64,000 nucleotides of DNA, from NCBI GenBank assembly GCA_031216915.1, contig CM062295.1, positions 184,216,927 through 184,280,926 on the forward strand, given 5' to 3'. Position 1 is the stretch's first letter. Every line of letters begins with the position of its first letter. Made by a program: the position numbers and the translations under genes. Shown piece by piece: positions 1 to 10,920 of this stretch. The stretch comes from Pictodentalium vernedei. Taxonomy: Eukaryota > Mollusca > Scaphopoda > Dentaliida > Dentaliidae. The notes beneath the pieces were generated by a model. The model worked only from the letters and a program-made list of their open reading frames with translations, was not told the origin of the DNA and searched no databases.

Positions 1-120
1 TTAGTGCTGAAATGGTTGGATTTCAGTGTCCGTTAATTTCAACCACTGGTATTATTGCAATGTCTACCACGCAAAATCATGTTGTCCATGTACTGAAAAT
101 TAATCATTTTAATGTGTTCA

Positions 121-205
121 GGACATGACTTTATCTCCATGTGGTCACGATTAGCCATTGTGCTGAAGTATGTGACCTTAAGTGCCAATAAATAATATGA
201 CCCTC
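121..205 (+). mobile_element. SINE fragment, 3' end only
   Basis: This is the 3' tail of the tRNA-derived SINE seen complete at 31331. Shared words are GGTCACGATTAGCCATTGTG, TATGTGACCTTAAG and CCAATAAATAATA. The tRNA-like head and body are missing, as expected of a 5'-truncated copy. It lies in the intron upstream of the exon at 298. Confidence 0.7.
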
Positions 206-238
206 TGGTGTAAGTGTTTCGACTAGATCACAATCTAA

Positions 239-680
<442 letters not shown>

Positions 681-1189
681 GTTCACTGCTAGAAGTCCCA
701 AATTGGACTCCGCTAAAAGTGCAGGTGCCACACTAAAATTCCCTATTCTTATCGAGTCTGATTCAGCCAGAAGAGAAAATTACATTTTAAATAGAAATTT
801 CTTGTGTTTCGGATAAATTGTAGAGTACTTGTAGGCACTTGAATAGAATGTAGCAGAACAGTAACTGATGGAAATTACAAATGCTGAAAAAACCTGGTTC
901 TCTTCTAGTCAACCCGTTTACCCAACGTGAATAGCAGAAGACACTTTTTAAAAATATTTCAAGTAAAGATTTTCATTTTCTGCTTAAAGTTCTGAAGTAA
1001 GGTAGGCTCTTGCCATGTCATGTGCTGATGTCTGTGAGTCAGTTTGCCAGTCCACAATGTGACAATTTGTTCAGCATTGGTCATAGCACACAATTCTTTT
1101 CCAATTGTCAAATTTCATATACATGTTCAGGTTCATGTCCAGCTGAAAAGGTCCTATGGCCTGTACTGGCAGCCACAGCTGCAATTTTT
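681..1189. other. intronic sequence without recognised elements
   Basis: AT-rich intron 1 sequence with no repeat, open frame or structure that I can name. A phrase near 916-925 (CCCGTTTACCCAACG) resembles the end of the piggyBac-like MITEs described below but has no partner end. Confidence 0.5.
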
Positions 1190-2449
1190 ATGTGTACCCA
1201 TACTATGTATGGTACACATAATGCCGGCATCCGGGGTGACCATCCGTCGTTCGTCCATCCTTTGTGCGTCCATCTGTCCATCCGTCCGTCTGTCCATCCG
1301 GCGTCCGTATCCATTTCTTTGGCATTCGATAACTTGAAAAATATTGCTTGGATTGTCAAGTTACTTTATATTTGTGTTCAGGTTACTGATGTGCCGAGCT
1401 GTATAGTTTTTGGTGTAAATCTGTTATTTTGATCCTGAGATATTAACCCTTTACCTTCAAATTGAAAATTTCTCCAATCCCTTTGGCATTCGATAACTTG
1501 AAAAATATTGCTTGGATTGTCTAGTTACTTTATATTTATGTTCAGGTTACTGATGTGCCGAGCTGTATAGTTTTTGGTGTAAATCGGATAATTTGATCCT
1601 GAGATATTAACCCTTTATCCTTCAAATTGAAAATTCCTCCAATCCCTTTGGCATTCGATAACTTGAAAAATATTACTTGGATTGTCAAGTTACTTTATAT
1701 TTGTGTTCAGGTTACTGATGTGCCGAGCTGTATAGTTTTTGGTGTAAATCTGTTATTTTGATCCTGAGATATTAACCCTTTATCCTTCAAATTGAAAATT
1801 CCTCCAATCCCTTTGGCATTCAATAACTTGAAAAATATTGCTTGGATTGTCAAGTTACTTTGTATTTGTGTTCAGGTTACTGATGTACCAAGCTGTATAG
1901 TTTTTGGTGTAAATCTGATAATTTAATCCTGAGATATTAACCCTTTATCCTTCAAATTGAAAATTCCTCCAATCCCTTTGGCATTCAATAACTTGAAAAA
2001 TATTGCTTGGATTGTCAAGTTACTTTATATTTGTGTTCAGGTTACTGATGTGCTGAGCTGTATAGTTTTTGGTGTAAATCTGTTATTTTGATCCTGAGAT
2101 ATTAACCCTTTATCCTTCAAATTGAAAATTCCTCCAATCCCTTTGGCATGAGATAACTCAAAAAATATCAATCCTCCAATCCCTTTGGCATTCAGTAACT
2201 TGAAAAATATTGCTTGGATTGTCAAGTTACTTTATATATTTATTCAGGTTACTGATGTCCTGTGCTGTATAGTTTTTTATGTAAATCTGATAATTTGATC
2301 TGGAGATATTAACCCTTTATCCATCAAATTAGACACTCCTCCAATCCATTTCTATATGTAACCATACCTTGTATGGTGTACATTATGTCAGCATCCGTGG
2401 TGGCCCTCCGTCATACAGCTTTCTACTAATTGCGTGTATGGGTACACAT
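1190..2449 (+). repeat. foldback element D with 165-bp tandem array
   Basis: The element opens with a foldback (TGTGTACCCATAC / GTATGGTACACA) at 1191-1215 and a CATCCGTC/GTCCATCC tract, then a tandem array. The word GGCATT starts units at 1321, 1485, 1650, 1815, 1980, 2145 and 2187, so the period is 164-165 bp with five full units and a broken one. A second foldback copy starts near 2355, and the 3' end GTGTATGGGTACACAT (near 2433) is the inverse of the start. No coding capacity is seen; open frames here are chance. Confidence 0.8.
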
Positions 2450-2749
2450 CTGACGATTTCATCGGCCTATTTTTGAATTTTTTCACCACAGGCTTCAGTT
2501 ATCTAAGGTTTCCTGTTTCTTTGTTTTCTGAAAGGCATGTGTTTGGAAATTCAAAGCAAGTATTTCAAACTAATTTAGCAATGTACAAAATTCTAGATAG
2601 GTCTTGTGATTTAGCTTCTTTGGAGAAAGATATCAAAAATAAGTTTAGATGGGTTTGGTGAGGAGAGAAAGTTGAAGGTGGCAAATTTCTGTCTGATAAT
2701 GTGTGGGAAATTGATATTCCTGGGTATGTTGTTTGCAAGTGGTGCAACG

Positions 2750-3480
2750 ATAATTTTCATCTATGCGCACTCCACCAGTTAGAATCCTTTAATATTTGGT
2801 ACACGTGGAGCATATTCAAGTTTGTTCAAAGCAAGACCCTGGGTTCATATAGGTGCTGACTATCAGAACCCAAATTTTCAACTTCTTGCAATATGAGGAA
2901 TATTTTTTGAAAATCTTCACATCTACAAGTCAGAATCTTTAGAATACAACATCCTTATGAGGGTCAGTTTCAGATTTTTTTCGAATCAAGTCCGTGTGTT
3001 CATATTTGTGCTCCTTGTGGGAGCCATTTATTTTAACTTTGTGTCATATGAAGAAAATTATTTTGAAATAATCTTCCAATCCACCAGTTTGGGGTCATTC
3101 AAAACTCATATTCAAATTTGTTCAAATCATGTCCCTAAGTTCATATTTGGGGTAAGTGGTGAGAGCCTAAATATTAAAATAGTGCAGTAAGAGTTTTATT
3201 CTTTAAAAATCTCTTTATTGAGATCCATCAGTCAGAACCTGTTGATATTTGGTATGTGAAATCCTTAGTAAGGTCAAGTTGGTATATGAAATCCTTAGTA
3301 AGGTCAGAATCAAGTTCTTACAAATCAGGCCTCGAGTCATTTTAACCATGTTCACTTGATTATCCCACATTCTGTAGAAATGTAATTTACTGTTCTTGTG
3401 AAATATATGCAATTTCCTTGTGGGAACTCCGATGGTTGGCAGTGCTTGTTCTCTCTAACCCCTGCCACAGTAAGTGGAAA
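2750..3480 (+). repeat. array-type E element fragment
   Basis: Degenerate units contain CAGTCAGAATC-type words, GATATTTGGTATG, TCAAGTTTGTTCAAA, and a 'ggttcatatttgggctc...gggagccc' phrase. They are the same monomer family as at 15.6-20.1 kb and 59.7-61.1 kb. It ends near TGGGAACTCCGATGG and AGTGCTTGTTCTCT. No terminal foldback is retained on the left. Confidence 0.6.
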
Positions 3481-3504
3481 TCGGTGAGCCTTCATCTTTT
3501 TTAT

Positions 3505-3722
3505 TAGCTTGTTTTATTAGCTCACATGAGCGAATCTCAAAGGGAGCTTTACTAATCTCTGTCCGTCCGATGTAAACTTTACATTATCGACTTCTCCTCA
3601 CAAACTACTCAACCAAATTGAACCAAATTTGGTGTTTTATGTTCCCTATCATACGTCTTTTTGCTTGCGAGCATGAGCGCAATTTACGCCCGTCTCAAAC
3701 GAAGGGCTGGAAAACATGAACC
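3505..3722 (+). repeat. foldback repeat fragment with TTAGCTCAC start
   Basis: TTAGCTCACATGAGCGAATC opens this fragment, followed by TCTGTCCGTCCG and CCAAATTGAACCAAATTTGG. This is the 5' end layout of the E-type array elements. The right part is interrupted by the LINE inserted at 3734. Confidence 0.5.
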
Positions 3723-3740
3723 ATTTATTTGGCTTGAGAG

Positions 3741-5624
3741 TTGAGAGGCAGAATGCCACTTTTTATTGAAAATTTTTTAAAGGACCGCAATTTCCAGGTT
3801 CGTCTTGGGTCAACATTATCTGACCCTCACGACCAGGAATTGGGAGTACCTCAGGGTAGTATTCTATCTGTTACTCTTTTTTCAATAAAAATCAACAGCA
3901 TTGTTACAGCTATTGAAACAAATGTTGATTCTTCATTGTATGTAGATGATTTCCTCATCTGCTACAGTGGCAAGAAAATGCCTGCTATTGAGCGCAAACT
4001 TCAGCTATCCTTAAACAAGGTTCAGCGCTGGGCTACTGAAAATGGTTTCAAGTTTTCAAAAAGCAAAACAAATTGTGTTCATTTCTGTAAACTCCGGAAA
4101 CACCACCTGGATCCGGAGTTATTTTTAGATGGAACTCCACTTAAAGTTGTAAAGGAAGTGAAATTTCTTGGCTTGTTGTTTGATGAGAAACTAAGTTTTA
4201 GGTCTCACATCAAACAACTAAAAATTAAATGCAAGAAAGCACTTAATCTTCTGAAGGTTGTTGGCAGCACTGACTGGGGTGCTGACCAAAATACTTTGCT
4301 CCATCTGTATAGAGCTTTTGTACGGTCAAAGTTGGATTATGGTTGTATGGTTTATGGTTCGGCTAGGAAATCCTATCTGAAACCTCTTGATACCATCCAT
4401 AATAGTGGTATCAGGATTAGTCTTGGTGCATTTCGTACTTCACCTATAGACTCTCTTCTTGTCGAGGCAGGTGAGCCTTCTCTAGAAAAGCGTCGTGTCA
4501 AACTCTCTTTACAGTATGTTTCTAAATTATCTGCGAATCCTTCAAATCCTGCTTACCTTTGTGTTTTTAAACCGCAAAATAAACTGTTTTTTGACAAAAA
4601 TCCAAACCAGATTCCTCCATTGGGACTCAGAATCCAACCCCATATGAAGACCGCTGGTATTGCTCCTGATTCTGTGGCAGAGAACTGTAAACCAGATATA
4701 CCCCCTTGGCGTCTGTCAAAACCCAAGGTTATTTTATATCTGGCCTCTTCTAAAAAGGCAAACACAAATTCTTTGCAATTTAAGCAAGCGTATGCCGAGA
4801 TTAAGTCTCACTATAGAGCATACACTATGTTCTATACAGATGGATCCAAGGATAATGATAGAGTGTCATCTGCTGTTGTTAGTGGTGATCAGACCACCTC
4901 AACCAGGATACCTGATACAAGTTCCATTTTTACAGCTGAGGTAAAAGCTATTGACCTTGCGCTCGATGAGATTGAGGCTGAAGAGGAATGGAAGTCCATT
5001 ATCTTCTCAGATTCTCTTTCTTGTTTACAGGCTCTTCTCAACCCCAGGTTGAAGAACCCTCTAATCTTGTCACTTCGTGAACGACTTACTGTAATGAAGT
5101 CTGACCAATATGATGTTGTGTTTTGCTGGTTACCTGGACACGTCGGTATTGCTGGTAACACCAGGGCAGACAGTGCAGCGAAACAGGCTCTGAGTAAGCC
5201 AATCACTGATTTTCCAATTCCTTACAGTGATTACAAACCACTTATTTCTAAATACATCCGGTCTTTGTGGCAGTCGGAATGGGATGGAGCTACCAATAAC
5301 AAGCTCCACCGATTCCGACCAACTGTGTCTGATTATTATCCTCTTTCTCATCTTTGTCGGAAAGATCACGTTATCCTTACACGATGTCATATTGGTCATA
5401 CCAGACTCACTCATAGTTTCTTATTAGAGGGCACTCTGCGACCTGAATGTGTTCCTTGTCAGCAGGGGCTGACAGTGGAACACATTCTTTTAGATTGTAC
5501 AGATTTCGATCACGTTAGGCGGCAGTTTTTCACTGTGGAGTCTCTTAGAGACCTTTTTTACACTACCAGTCCGCGCAAGCTTTTGTCTTTTCTAAAAGAA
5601 ATCAACCTTTTTAGCAAGTTTTAG
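3741..5624 (+). CDS. LINE reverse transcriptase / RNase H, 5'-truncated ORF2
   Basis: About 627 codons open to a stop at 5624. It contains ELGVPQGSILSVTLF and the catalytic YVDDFLICYSG of a LINE reverse transcriptase, followed by the thumb region (KEVKFLGLLFDEKLSFRSH). An RNase H domain has the four-part pattern FYTDGSKDN, AEVKAIDLAL, FSDSLSCLQAL and WLPGHVGIAGNTRADSAAK, holding the catalytic D, E, D and D positions. A C-terminal Cys/His cluster near PECVPCQQGLTVEHILLDC is typical of this group. The N-terminal endonuclease and fingers are absent, so this copy cannot move itself. The frame is uninterrupted, so the insertion is fairly young. Confidence 0.9.
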   Translation: MRGRMPLFIENFLKDRNFQVRLGSTLSDPHDQELGVPQGSILSVTLFSIKINSIVTAIETNVDSSLYVDDFLICYSGKKMPAIERKLQLSLNKVQRWATENGFKFSKSKTNCVHFCKLRKHHLDPELFLDGTPLKVVKEVKFLGLLFDEKLSFRSHIKQLKIKCKKALNLLKVVGSTDWGADQNTLLHLYRAFVRSKLDYGCMVYGSARKSYLKPLDTIHNSGIRISLGAFRTSPIDSLLVEAGEPSLEKRRVKLSLQYVSKLSANPSNPAYLCVFKPQNKLFFDKNPNQIPPLGLRIQPHMKTAGIAPDSVAENCKPDIPPWRLSKPKVILYLASSKKANTNSLQFKQAYAEIKSHYRAYTMFYTDGSKDNDRVSSAVVSGDQTTSTRIPDTSSIFTAEVKAIDLALDEIEAEEEWKSIIFSDSLSCLQALLNPRLKNPLILSLRERLTVMKSDQYDVVFCWLPGHVGIAGNTRADSAAKQALSKPITDFPIPYSDYKPLISKYIRSLWQSEWDGATNNKLHRFRPTVSDYYPLSHLCRKDHVILTRCHIGHTRLTHSFLLEGTLRPECVPCQQGLTVEHILLDCTDFDHVRRQFFTVESLRDLFYTTSPRKLLSFLKEINLFSKF

Positions 5625-5859
5625 AGCTTTGTCTTTTAATCTTACCATCATGATTTGGTATCAATAGGTTGATTTGTATTATATTTGTTGTTCTTCTTTC
5701 ATTATGAATATTCATTTTCACATTTTCATTGTATTATCGTTCATCTATCACAATTTTTTTTTCTTTTTAAAAGCAGTCCTGACCATTGCCTTTTAACTCA
5801 TTTTCATGACTTTCTCGCCACGATATGACCTTTGTTGCTGATGTGGCGTTAAGCACCAA

Positions 5860-5880
5860 TAAATAATAATAATAATAATA
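5860..5880. repeat. (ATA)n microsatellite, LINE tail
   Basis: Seven or so TAA/ATA units form the 3' end of the LINE directly before the second copy of its target duplication. Confidence 0.9.
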
Positions 5881-5891
5881 ATTTATTTGGC

Positions 5892-6210
5892 ATATGGAAG
5901 ATGTTTGTGAAGCAAAACAATGACAAATAGTTCAGGTGAGAAATTTTCATGCCAAAGTAGCTCCTAAGGGAGTGATTTTTTGCCACCCTGGATTTTCAAA
6001 AAAAGAACAGGTTGCAATTTGATAGTTTTTCTAAAAAATAAAAAGCAAATGTCAAGTTTTATTTTCACATATTTGGTGCCTTGAATTGTGTGAAAACTTG
6101 TTTATTGTTGCTTTTACTTGTGCTAACTTTCCTTTGGCAAATTGATTTGAAATTTGAATATTTTTATCTCAACTGACTGAAAGGCAGGTGAGCTGCAGTG
6201 ATCAATTTTT
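5892..6210. other. intronic sequence without recognised elements
   Basis: AT-rich sequence with no recognised repeat or open frame, between the LINE and the next array element. Confidence 0.5.
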
Positions 6211-6830
6211 ATACCCCTACAAAACGAAGTTTAGGTGGGGGTACATAGGAGTCAACCTATCCGTTGGTCGATTGGTCTGTCGTCATCAGTCCGTTGCACA
6301 TGTAAACTTGTGGAGCGAATTACTTCCACAGTTTTAGCTGTTTTTTCATGAAACTTCACAAAAATGATCAACATAATGAGGGGAAGTGCATGACAATTAT
6401 TTTTCCGCTCGGTTTCAAGATGGCCGATTGGTGGCCATATTGGAATTTGCAAAATACTTGTGGAGCAAACTACTTCTACAGTTTTTGCAGCATTTTCATG
6501 AAACTCAATATTAATTGAACGACATGATGAGGAGCAGTGCGTGACATAATTTTTTTCCTAATCGGAATTCAAGATGGCCGACTGGAAGCCATATTGGATT
6601 TTGCAAAATACTTGTGGAGCGAACTACTTCCACAGTTTTAGTCACACTTTCATGAAACTTCACAAATATGATCAATATGATGAGGGGCACTGCATGACAT
6701 AATTTTTTTTCCAATCGGATTCAAGATGGCCGGCTGTTTTTTTTACTTAGAAAAATTGAATGCCCCTTTTCAATCGCCCACACTAGGCAGTATGCCACGG
6801 TGGGGGTATACCGGGCGACAGACCATCTCT
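6211..6830 (+). repeat. foldback/array element I, about 148-bp units
   Basis: It opens with ATACCCCTACAAAACG...TAGGTGGGGGTACA and closes with GGTGGGGGTATACCGGG. Inside are three units containing AATACTTGTGGAGCGAA, TTCATGAAACTTCACA and CAAGATGGCCG, spaced about 148-150 bp apart (around 6310, 6460 and 6610). Each unit carries the CAAGATGGCC motif that also occurs in element classes B and G. Confidence 0.7.
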
Positions 6831-7085
6831 AGTTTGGGTTTTCATTACTCCTTTACTGATGAATTATTAGTTCTTACTCTCCTCCTCATCATTGTGCTCA
6901 TAAGAAGTGTCCGAGGCTTCAGAATATCAAAATACATTGTAATCGATATGGGAAAGAAGGATAGAGATACAAAACATGACACCAGGTCTGGCAATCTGGA
7001 AAGTATGGAATTTAAAAAAATTGCCCTTCTCAATTTGCCAAGGAGTGAAATTGCCTTCCTATATCTCAATGCTGCTATTATTATT

Positions 7086-7957
7086 AGTCCCCTACCGGCA
7101 TTGCCGGAGGGGACTATAGGTTTGCATTCTGTCCGTCCATCAGTCTGTCAGTCTGTCTGTTAGTCTGTCAGTCTCACTTTAGTTTTCCGGACTTTTTTTG
7201 GAAATGCTTCAGCCGAATGATTTCATTTTTGGTAAACTACTATAGAACGATGACTTACAGATCAAGTTTGAGTTTCATGCTGATTGCATTATTCTTGTGT
7301 GAGTTACGGCCCTTGGAAATATGGGAAAAAAGCACCAAAATATCAGTTTTCCGGAGTTTTTTTTGGAAACGCTTCAACGGAATGATTTCATTTTTGGTAA
7401 ACTACTATAGAATGATGACTTACAGATCAAGTTTGAGTTTCATGCTGATTGCCTTATTCTTGTGTGAGTTATGGCCCTTGGAAATATGGAAAAGCACCAA
7501 AATAGCAGTTTTCTGGACTTTTTCTGGAAACACTTCAACGGAATGATTTCATTTTTGGTAACCTACTATAGAACGATGACTTACAGATCAAGTTTTATTT
7601 ACACTGTCCCTCCATCCGTCAGTCTGTCTGTCAGTCAGTCTGTTGGTCATACTTTAGTTTTCCGGACTTTTTTTGGAAACGCTTCAACGGAATGATTTCA
7701 TTTTTGGTAACCTACTATAGAACAATGACTTACAGATCAAGTTTGAGTTTCATGCTGATTGCATTATTCTTGTGTGAGTTATGGCCCTTGGAAATATGGA
7801 AAAGCGCCAAAATATAAGTTTTCTGGACTTTTTTTTGAAATGCTTCAACAGAATTCATGCTGATCACATCTAGATTATAACATTTGTATAATTATTAATG
7901 CTCATTAGTCCGGTAGGGGACATTGTATTGCTTCAGCGATATGTGCGCTCTTGTATT
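7086..7957 (+). repeat. foldback/array element C, about 150-165-bp units
   Basis: The 5' end folds back (AGTCCCCTACCGGC / GCCGGAGGGGACT) and is followed by GTCCGTCC/GTCTGTCAGTC tetranucleotides. Units with the word AATGATTTCATTTTTGGTAA start at 7216, 7381, 7542 and 7691. The 3' end contains AGTCCGGTAGGGGAC, the inverse of the start, then TTCAGCGATATGTGCGC. Open frames across it are repeat artefacts. Confidence 0.75.
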
Positions 7958-8178
7958 ATTAGACTCTTTACCACCTCAGCCCCAAACCTGAACCAACCTA
8001 TTCTCAAATGCAGTTCCTTTATTTGATTGATTCTGCTTCTAAAATGTGGTGAACCATCAGTTGAAATGTCAACAGTATCTTCTCATTGCTGTAAGACATA
8101 TACTGTCCATGCCGATATTCTACATTATGAATACATTCTGTTTGCTGTAAATACTCATTTTCATTTTTCTTTTTGCAG

Positions 8179-8225
8179 GTTGAAGTCTTTGGTAGTTTCA
8201 GAACTAAATTATATCTTCCAACAAG
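8179..8225 (+). CDS. TENT4: TENT4-like poly(A) polymerase, exon with GSF motif
   Basis: This 47-base exon encodes VEVFGSFRTKLYLPT plus two bases of a split serine codon. FGSF is the helical-turn GS motif of DNA polymerase beta-type nucleotidyltransferases, which positions the incoming nucleotide triphosphate. The acceptor is TTTTTGCAG ending at 8178 and the donor is GTTTGT at 8226. The serine codon AG|T is completed by the exon at 14133, giving the family order GSF...LPTSDID. The exon is too short to stand out as an open frame and was found by expecting this motif between its neighbours. Confidence 0.9.
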
Positions 8226-8880
8226 GTTTGTTTAAATTTTGTATAATTTTTCATTGTCTAGACAGATTTCAGCTCAGTCTAAATGAGGCTCGTAGCTGTT
8301 TAGTCAAAGATTTTCAGTCTTTTTATGCAGTCAAACTTTGCCTGAAAACTGCTTCCTAGAGACAGACATTTAAGAGGGCTTCAAATTCTCTATTCCTGGA
8401 CATTATTTCAATCACTTCAAGTATTCTCAGTTGCACAAGTTTACCAGTACCATCATTGGCTACAATTTGAATGTTGAAAATTATGGGAGTGCACCTAATT
8501 CAGGGAATCCACATTATTAACTAACACAAACATACAGCTTGATGTATCTATTGACACTAAAAATACAATAGCTCATAAGAAGAACCAAACAATGGAGAAC
8601 AAAACACTGTACGAAGTGCACACACCCATAACAGCGGCATTAATTAATATTCATGAACAAATGAAACGTAAGAAACTGAAGACTGCAGTGACGAATTGCG
8701 TGATATTGTTTTGGGCAGAAAAGGTCATCATGGCACTTAATTGTTTTCCCTTGAGCTGTCCATCATATCTTGATTTTAAATCAAAATTATAAAATTATAC
8801 TGTGCTTGCTCGCAAAAAATGCTTTATTGAAGATATTATTTTCAGCTCGACGAGTACCATAAAGTTTATTCAATTTTTAT
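8226..8880. other. intron 2 start, no recognised elements
   Basis: Single-copy-looking AT-rich sequence after the exon at 8179. No repeat, RNA gene or credible open frame is seen. Confidence 0.5.
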
Positions 8881-9335
8881 TATACGGCCACTTATATGAG
8901 CGGGCCGTATTATGGTATTGCAATGTCCGTCTGTCTGTCCGTCTGTCCATTAGCTTTTGTTTGTCCATGTGATAACTTGAAAACAATACATCCAACAGAT
9001 ACTGTTCTTTTATGGTTGATTAATCATGACTATTTTATGGTTGATTAGTCATGACTAGAAGATGGTTCCTTTCGATAACCAGCATTCTGGCATATCCAAT
9101 ATGGCCACCATGGCAGCCATCTTGGATTTTGGGGGACTTTTGATTGTCCACACGATAACTTGAAAAGTATAAATCTAACAGATGCTACTTTTTTATGGTT
9201 GATTAATCATGACTAGAGGATGGTTCCTTTCGATATCCAGCATTCTGGCATCTCCAATATGGCTGCCATGGCAGCCATCTTGGATTTTCAGGGACTTTTG
9301 ATTGTCCATTTGATAATCAAACAGATACTGTTTTT
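8881..9335 (+). repeat. foldback/array element B, copy 1 (3' part displaced)
   Basis: It starts TATACGGCCACTTATATGAG and then CGGGCCGTATTA, a foldback around GCTCATATGAGC, followed by GTCCGTCTGTCTGTCCGT. Units contain CGATAACTTGAAAA, ATGGTTGATTAGTCATGACT and an inverted CCATGGCAGCCATCTTGG block. It is cut at 9335 by an A element inserted in the T run of GATACTGTTTTT. Confidence 0.75.
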
Positions 9336-10920
9336 AGATTAACTTGATAAAGTCAAGATAAGCTATTGCCATCACACATGCAGAAGTCTGTTAGTGGATC
9401 ACATTTTCCTTTAGCACAGGCTACACCCTGTAGATCTTATCTGATCGTCACGGAATTTCATATGCAGGTTTGGGGGCATGTCTAGATCAGATTGTCCCCT
9501 TTTGGTCGCGATTGGTCAACCGGTATGGCTGCCCGAGCCCAAAACCTGAAAACCATTAGCACAATCTACAGGTCATGTTTATGAACGGATTTCATTGTAA
9601 TTTGGTAGGATGCCTCTATATAATGTCTTGGTGAGAACGTCCCCTTTTGGTCATGATCTGTCAACCGTGATGGTTGCCCAAGCACGAAATCCAAAAATTT
9701 ATAGCACAGTCTGCAGGTCATATTTAATTGGAGGGATTTCATTGTAACTTGGTAGGATGACTCCGTATGATGTCTAGATGAGAACTTCCCCATTTGTTTG
9801 CGATCTGTCAACCGTGACGACTGCCCGAGCCCAAAACCCCAAAACCTTTAGCACAGTCTACAGGTCATATTTATGGAGGGATTTCAATGTAACTTGGTAG
9901 GTTGACTTCATATAATGTCTAGATGAGAATGTCCCCTTTTGGACGCGGTTGATCAACTGTGACGGCTACAGGGGCCCAAGCCCGAAAACCTTTAGCAAAG
10001 TCTGCAGGTCATATTTATGAAGGGATTTCATTGTAACTTGGTAGGATGACTCCAAATAATGTATAGATGAGAACGTCCCCTTTTGGTCGCGATCATTCAG
10101 CCGTGATGGCTGCCCAAGCCCAAAACCCAAAAACCTTTAGCATAGTCTATGGGTCGTATTTATGGAAGGATTTCATTGTAACTTGTTAAGTTGACTCTAT
10201 ATAATGCCTAGCTAATGACATCCCCTTTTGGTCAGGATTGGTCAGCTGTGACGGCTACAGGGGCCTGAAGCCCGAAAACCTTTAGCACAGTCTACAGGTC
10301 ATATTTATGGAGGGATTTCATTGTAACTTCGTAGAATCACTCCAGATAATGCCCAGATGAGAACGTCCCCTTTTGGTTGTGATCATTCAACCATGATAGC
10401 TGCCCGAGCTCAAAACCCGAAAGTACAGACTACAGGTCGTATTTGTAAAGGGATTTCATTGTAACTTGGTAGAATGACTCAGTATAGTGTTGAGATAATG
10501 ACATCCCTTTTTAGTTGCAATCGGTCAACCGTGATTGCTACACAGGCCTGAAGCCTGAAAACCTTTAGCACAGTCTACAGGCCATATTTATGAAGGGATT
10601 TCATTGTAACTTGATAGGATGATTCGTTTTGGAATAATTTCATCGTAACTTGGTAACTTTTGTTGACATACATTAACTGTGAGGGCCACATACATTACCT
10701 GTGAAGGCCACATTAACCCACCCCTCAATTCTTTAGTACAGTCTACACCTCATATTATTTATATTAAAAACATAGCATACAGGGAACAGAAATTAACATA
10801 TTCCCAATTATCACAATTCTTGTCTTATTTCATAATCCTTTCATAAACATTGAACATAATCCTTTTCATCAAACACAAGACACAGACAAGTTAAGCTACA
10901 GTGTCATTGACACTTTAATT
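9336..10920 (+). repeat. foldback/array element A, copy 1, 144-bp monomers
   Basis: The 5' end is AGATTAACTTGATAAAGTCA, a foldback, and the 3' end is AAGCTACAGTGTCATTGACA followed by CTTTAATT, which contains the hairpin AGTGTC-ATT-GACACT. Between them are about nine monomers of about 144 bp with GGGATTTCATTGTAACTTGG, GATGAGAACGTCCCCTTTTG and CCGAAAACCTTTAGCACAG. Monomer types follow the same order as in the longer copy at 26041. It lies directly after a T run inside element B. Confidence 0.8.

Larger units (their letters stand above)
3734..5880 (+). mobile_element. 5'-truncated I/Nimb-like LINE with target duplication
   Basis: A non-LTR retrotransposon flanked by an exact 11-bp target site duplication, ATTTATTTGGC, at 3723-3733 and 5881-5891. 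It lacks its 5' end and first ORF and starts inside the reverse transcriptase domain, a normal result of incomplete reverse transcription. It keeps a C-terminal RNase H and ends in AATAAATAATAATAATAATA. A (TAA)n tail with an RNase H domain points to the I superfamily (I/Nimb clades), by family knowledge. The 3' end, CGTTAAGCACCAATAAATAA, is nearly the end of the SINEs in this window. Confidence 0.9.

Noticed and set aside
7217..7695. Two open frames in element C
   Set aside because: They repeat the same residues with the array period and shift frame between units.
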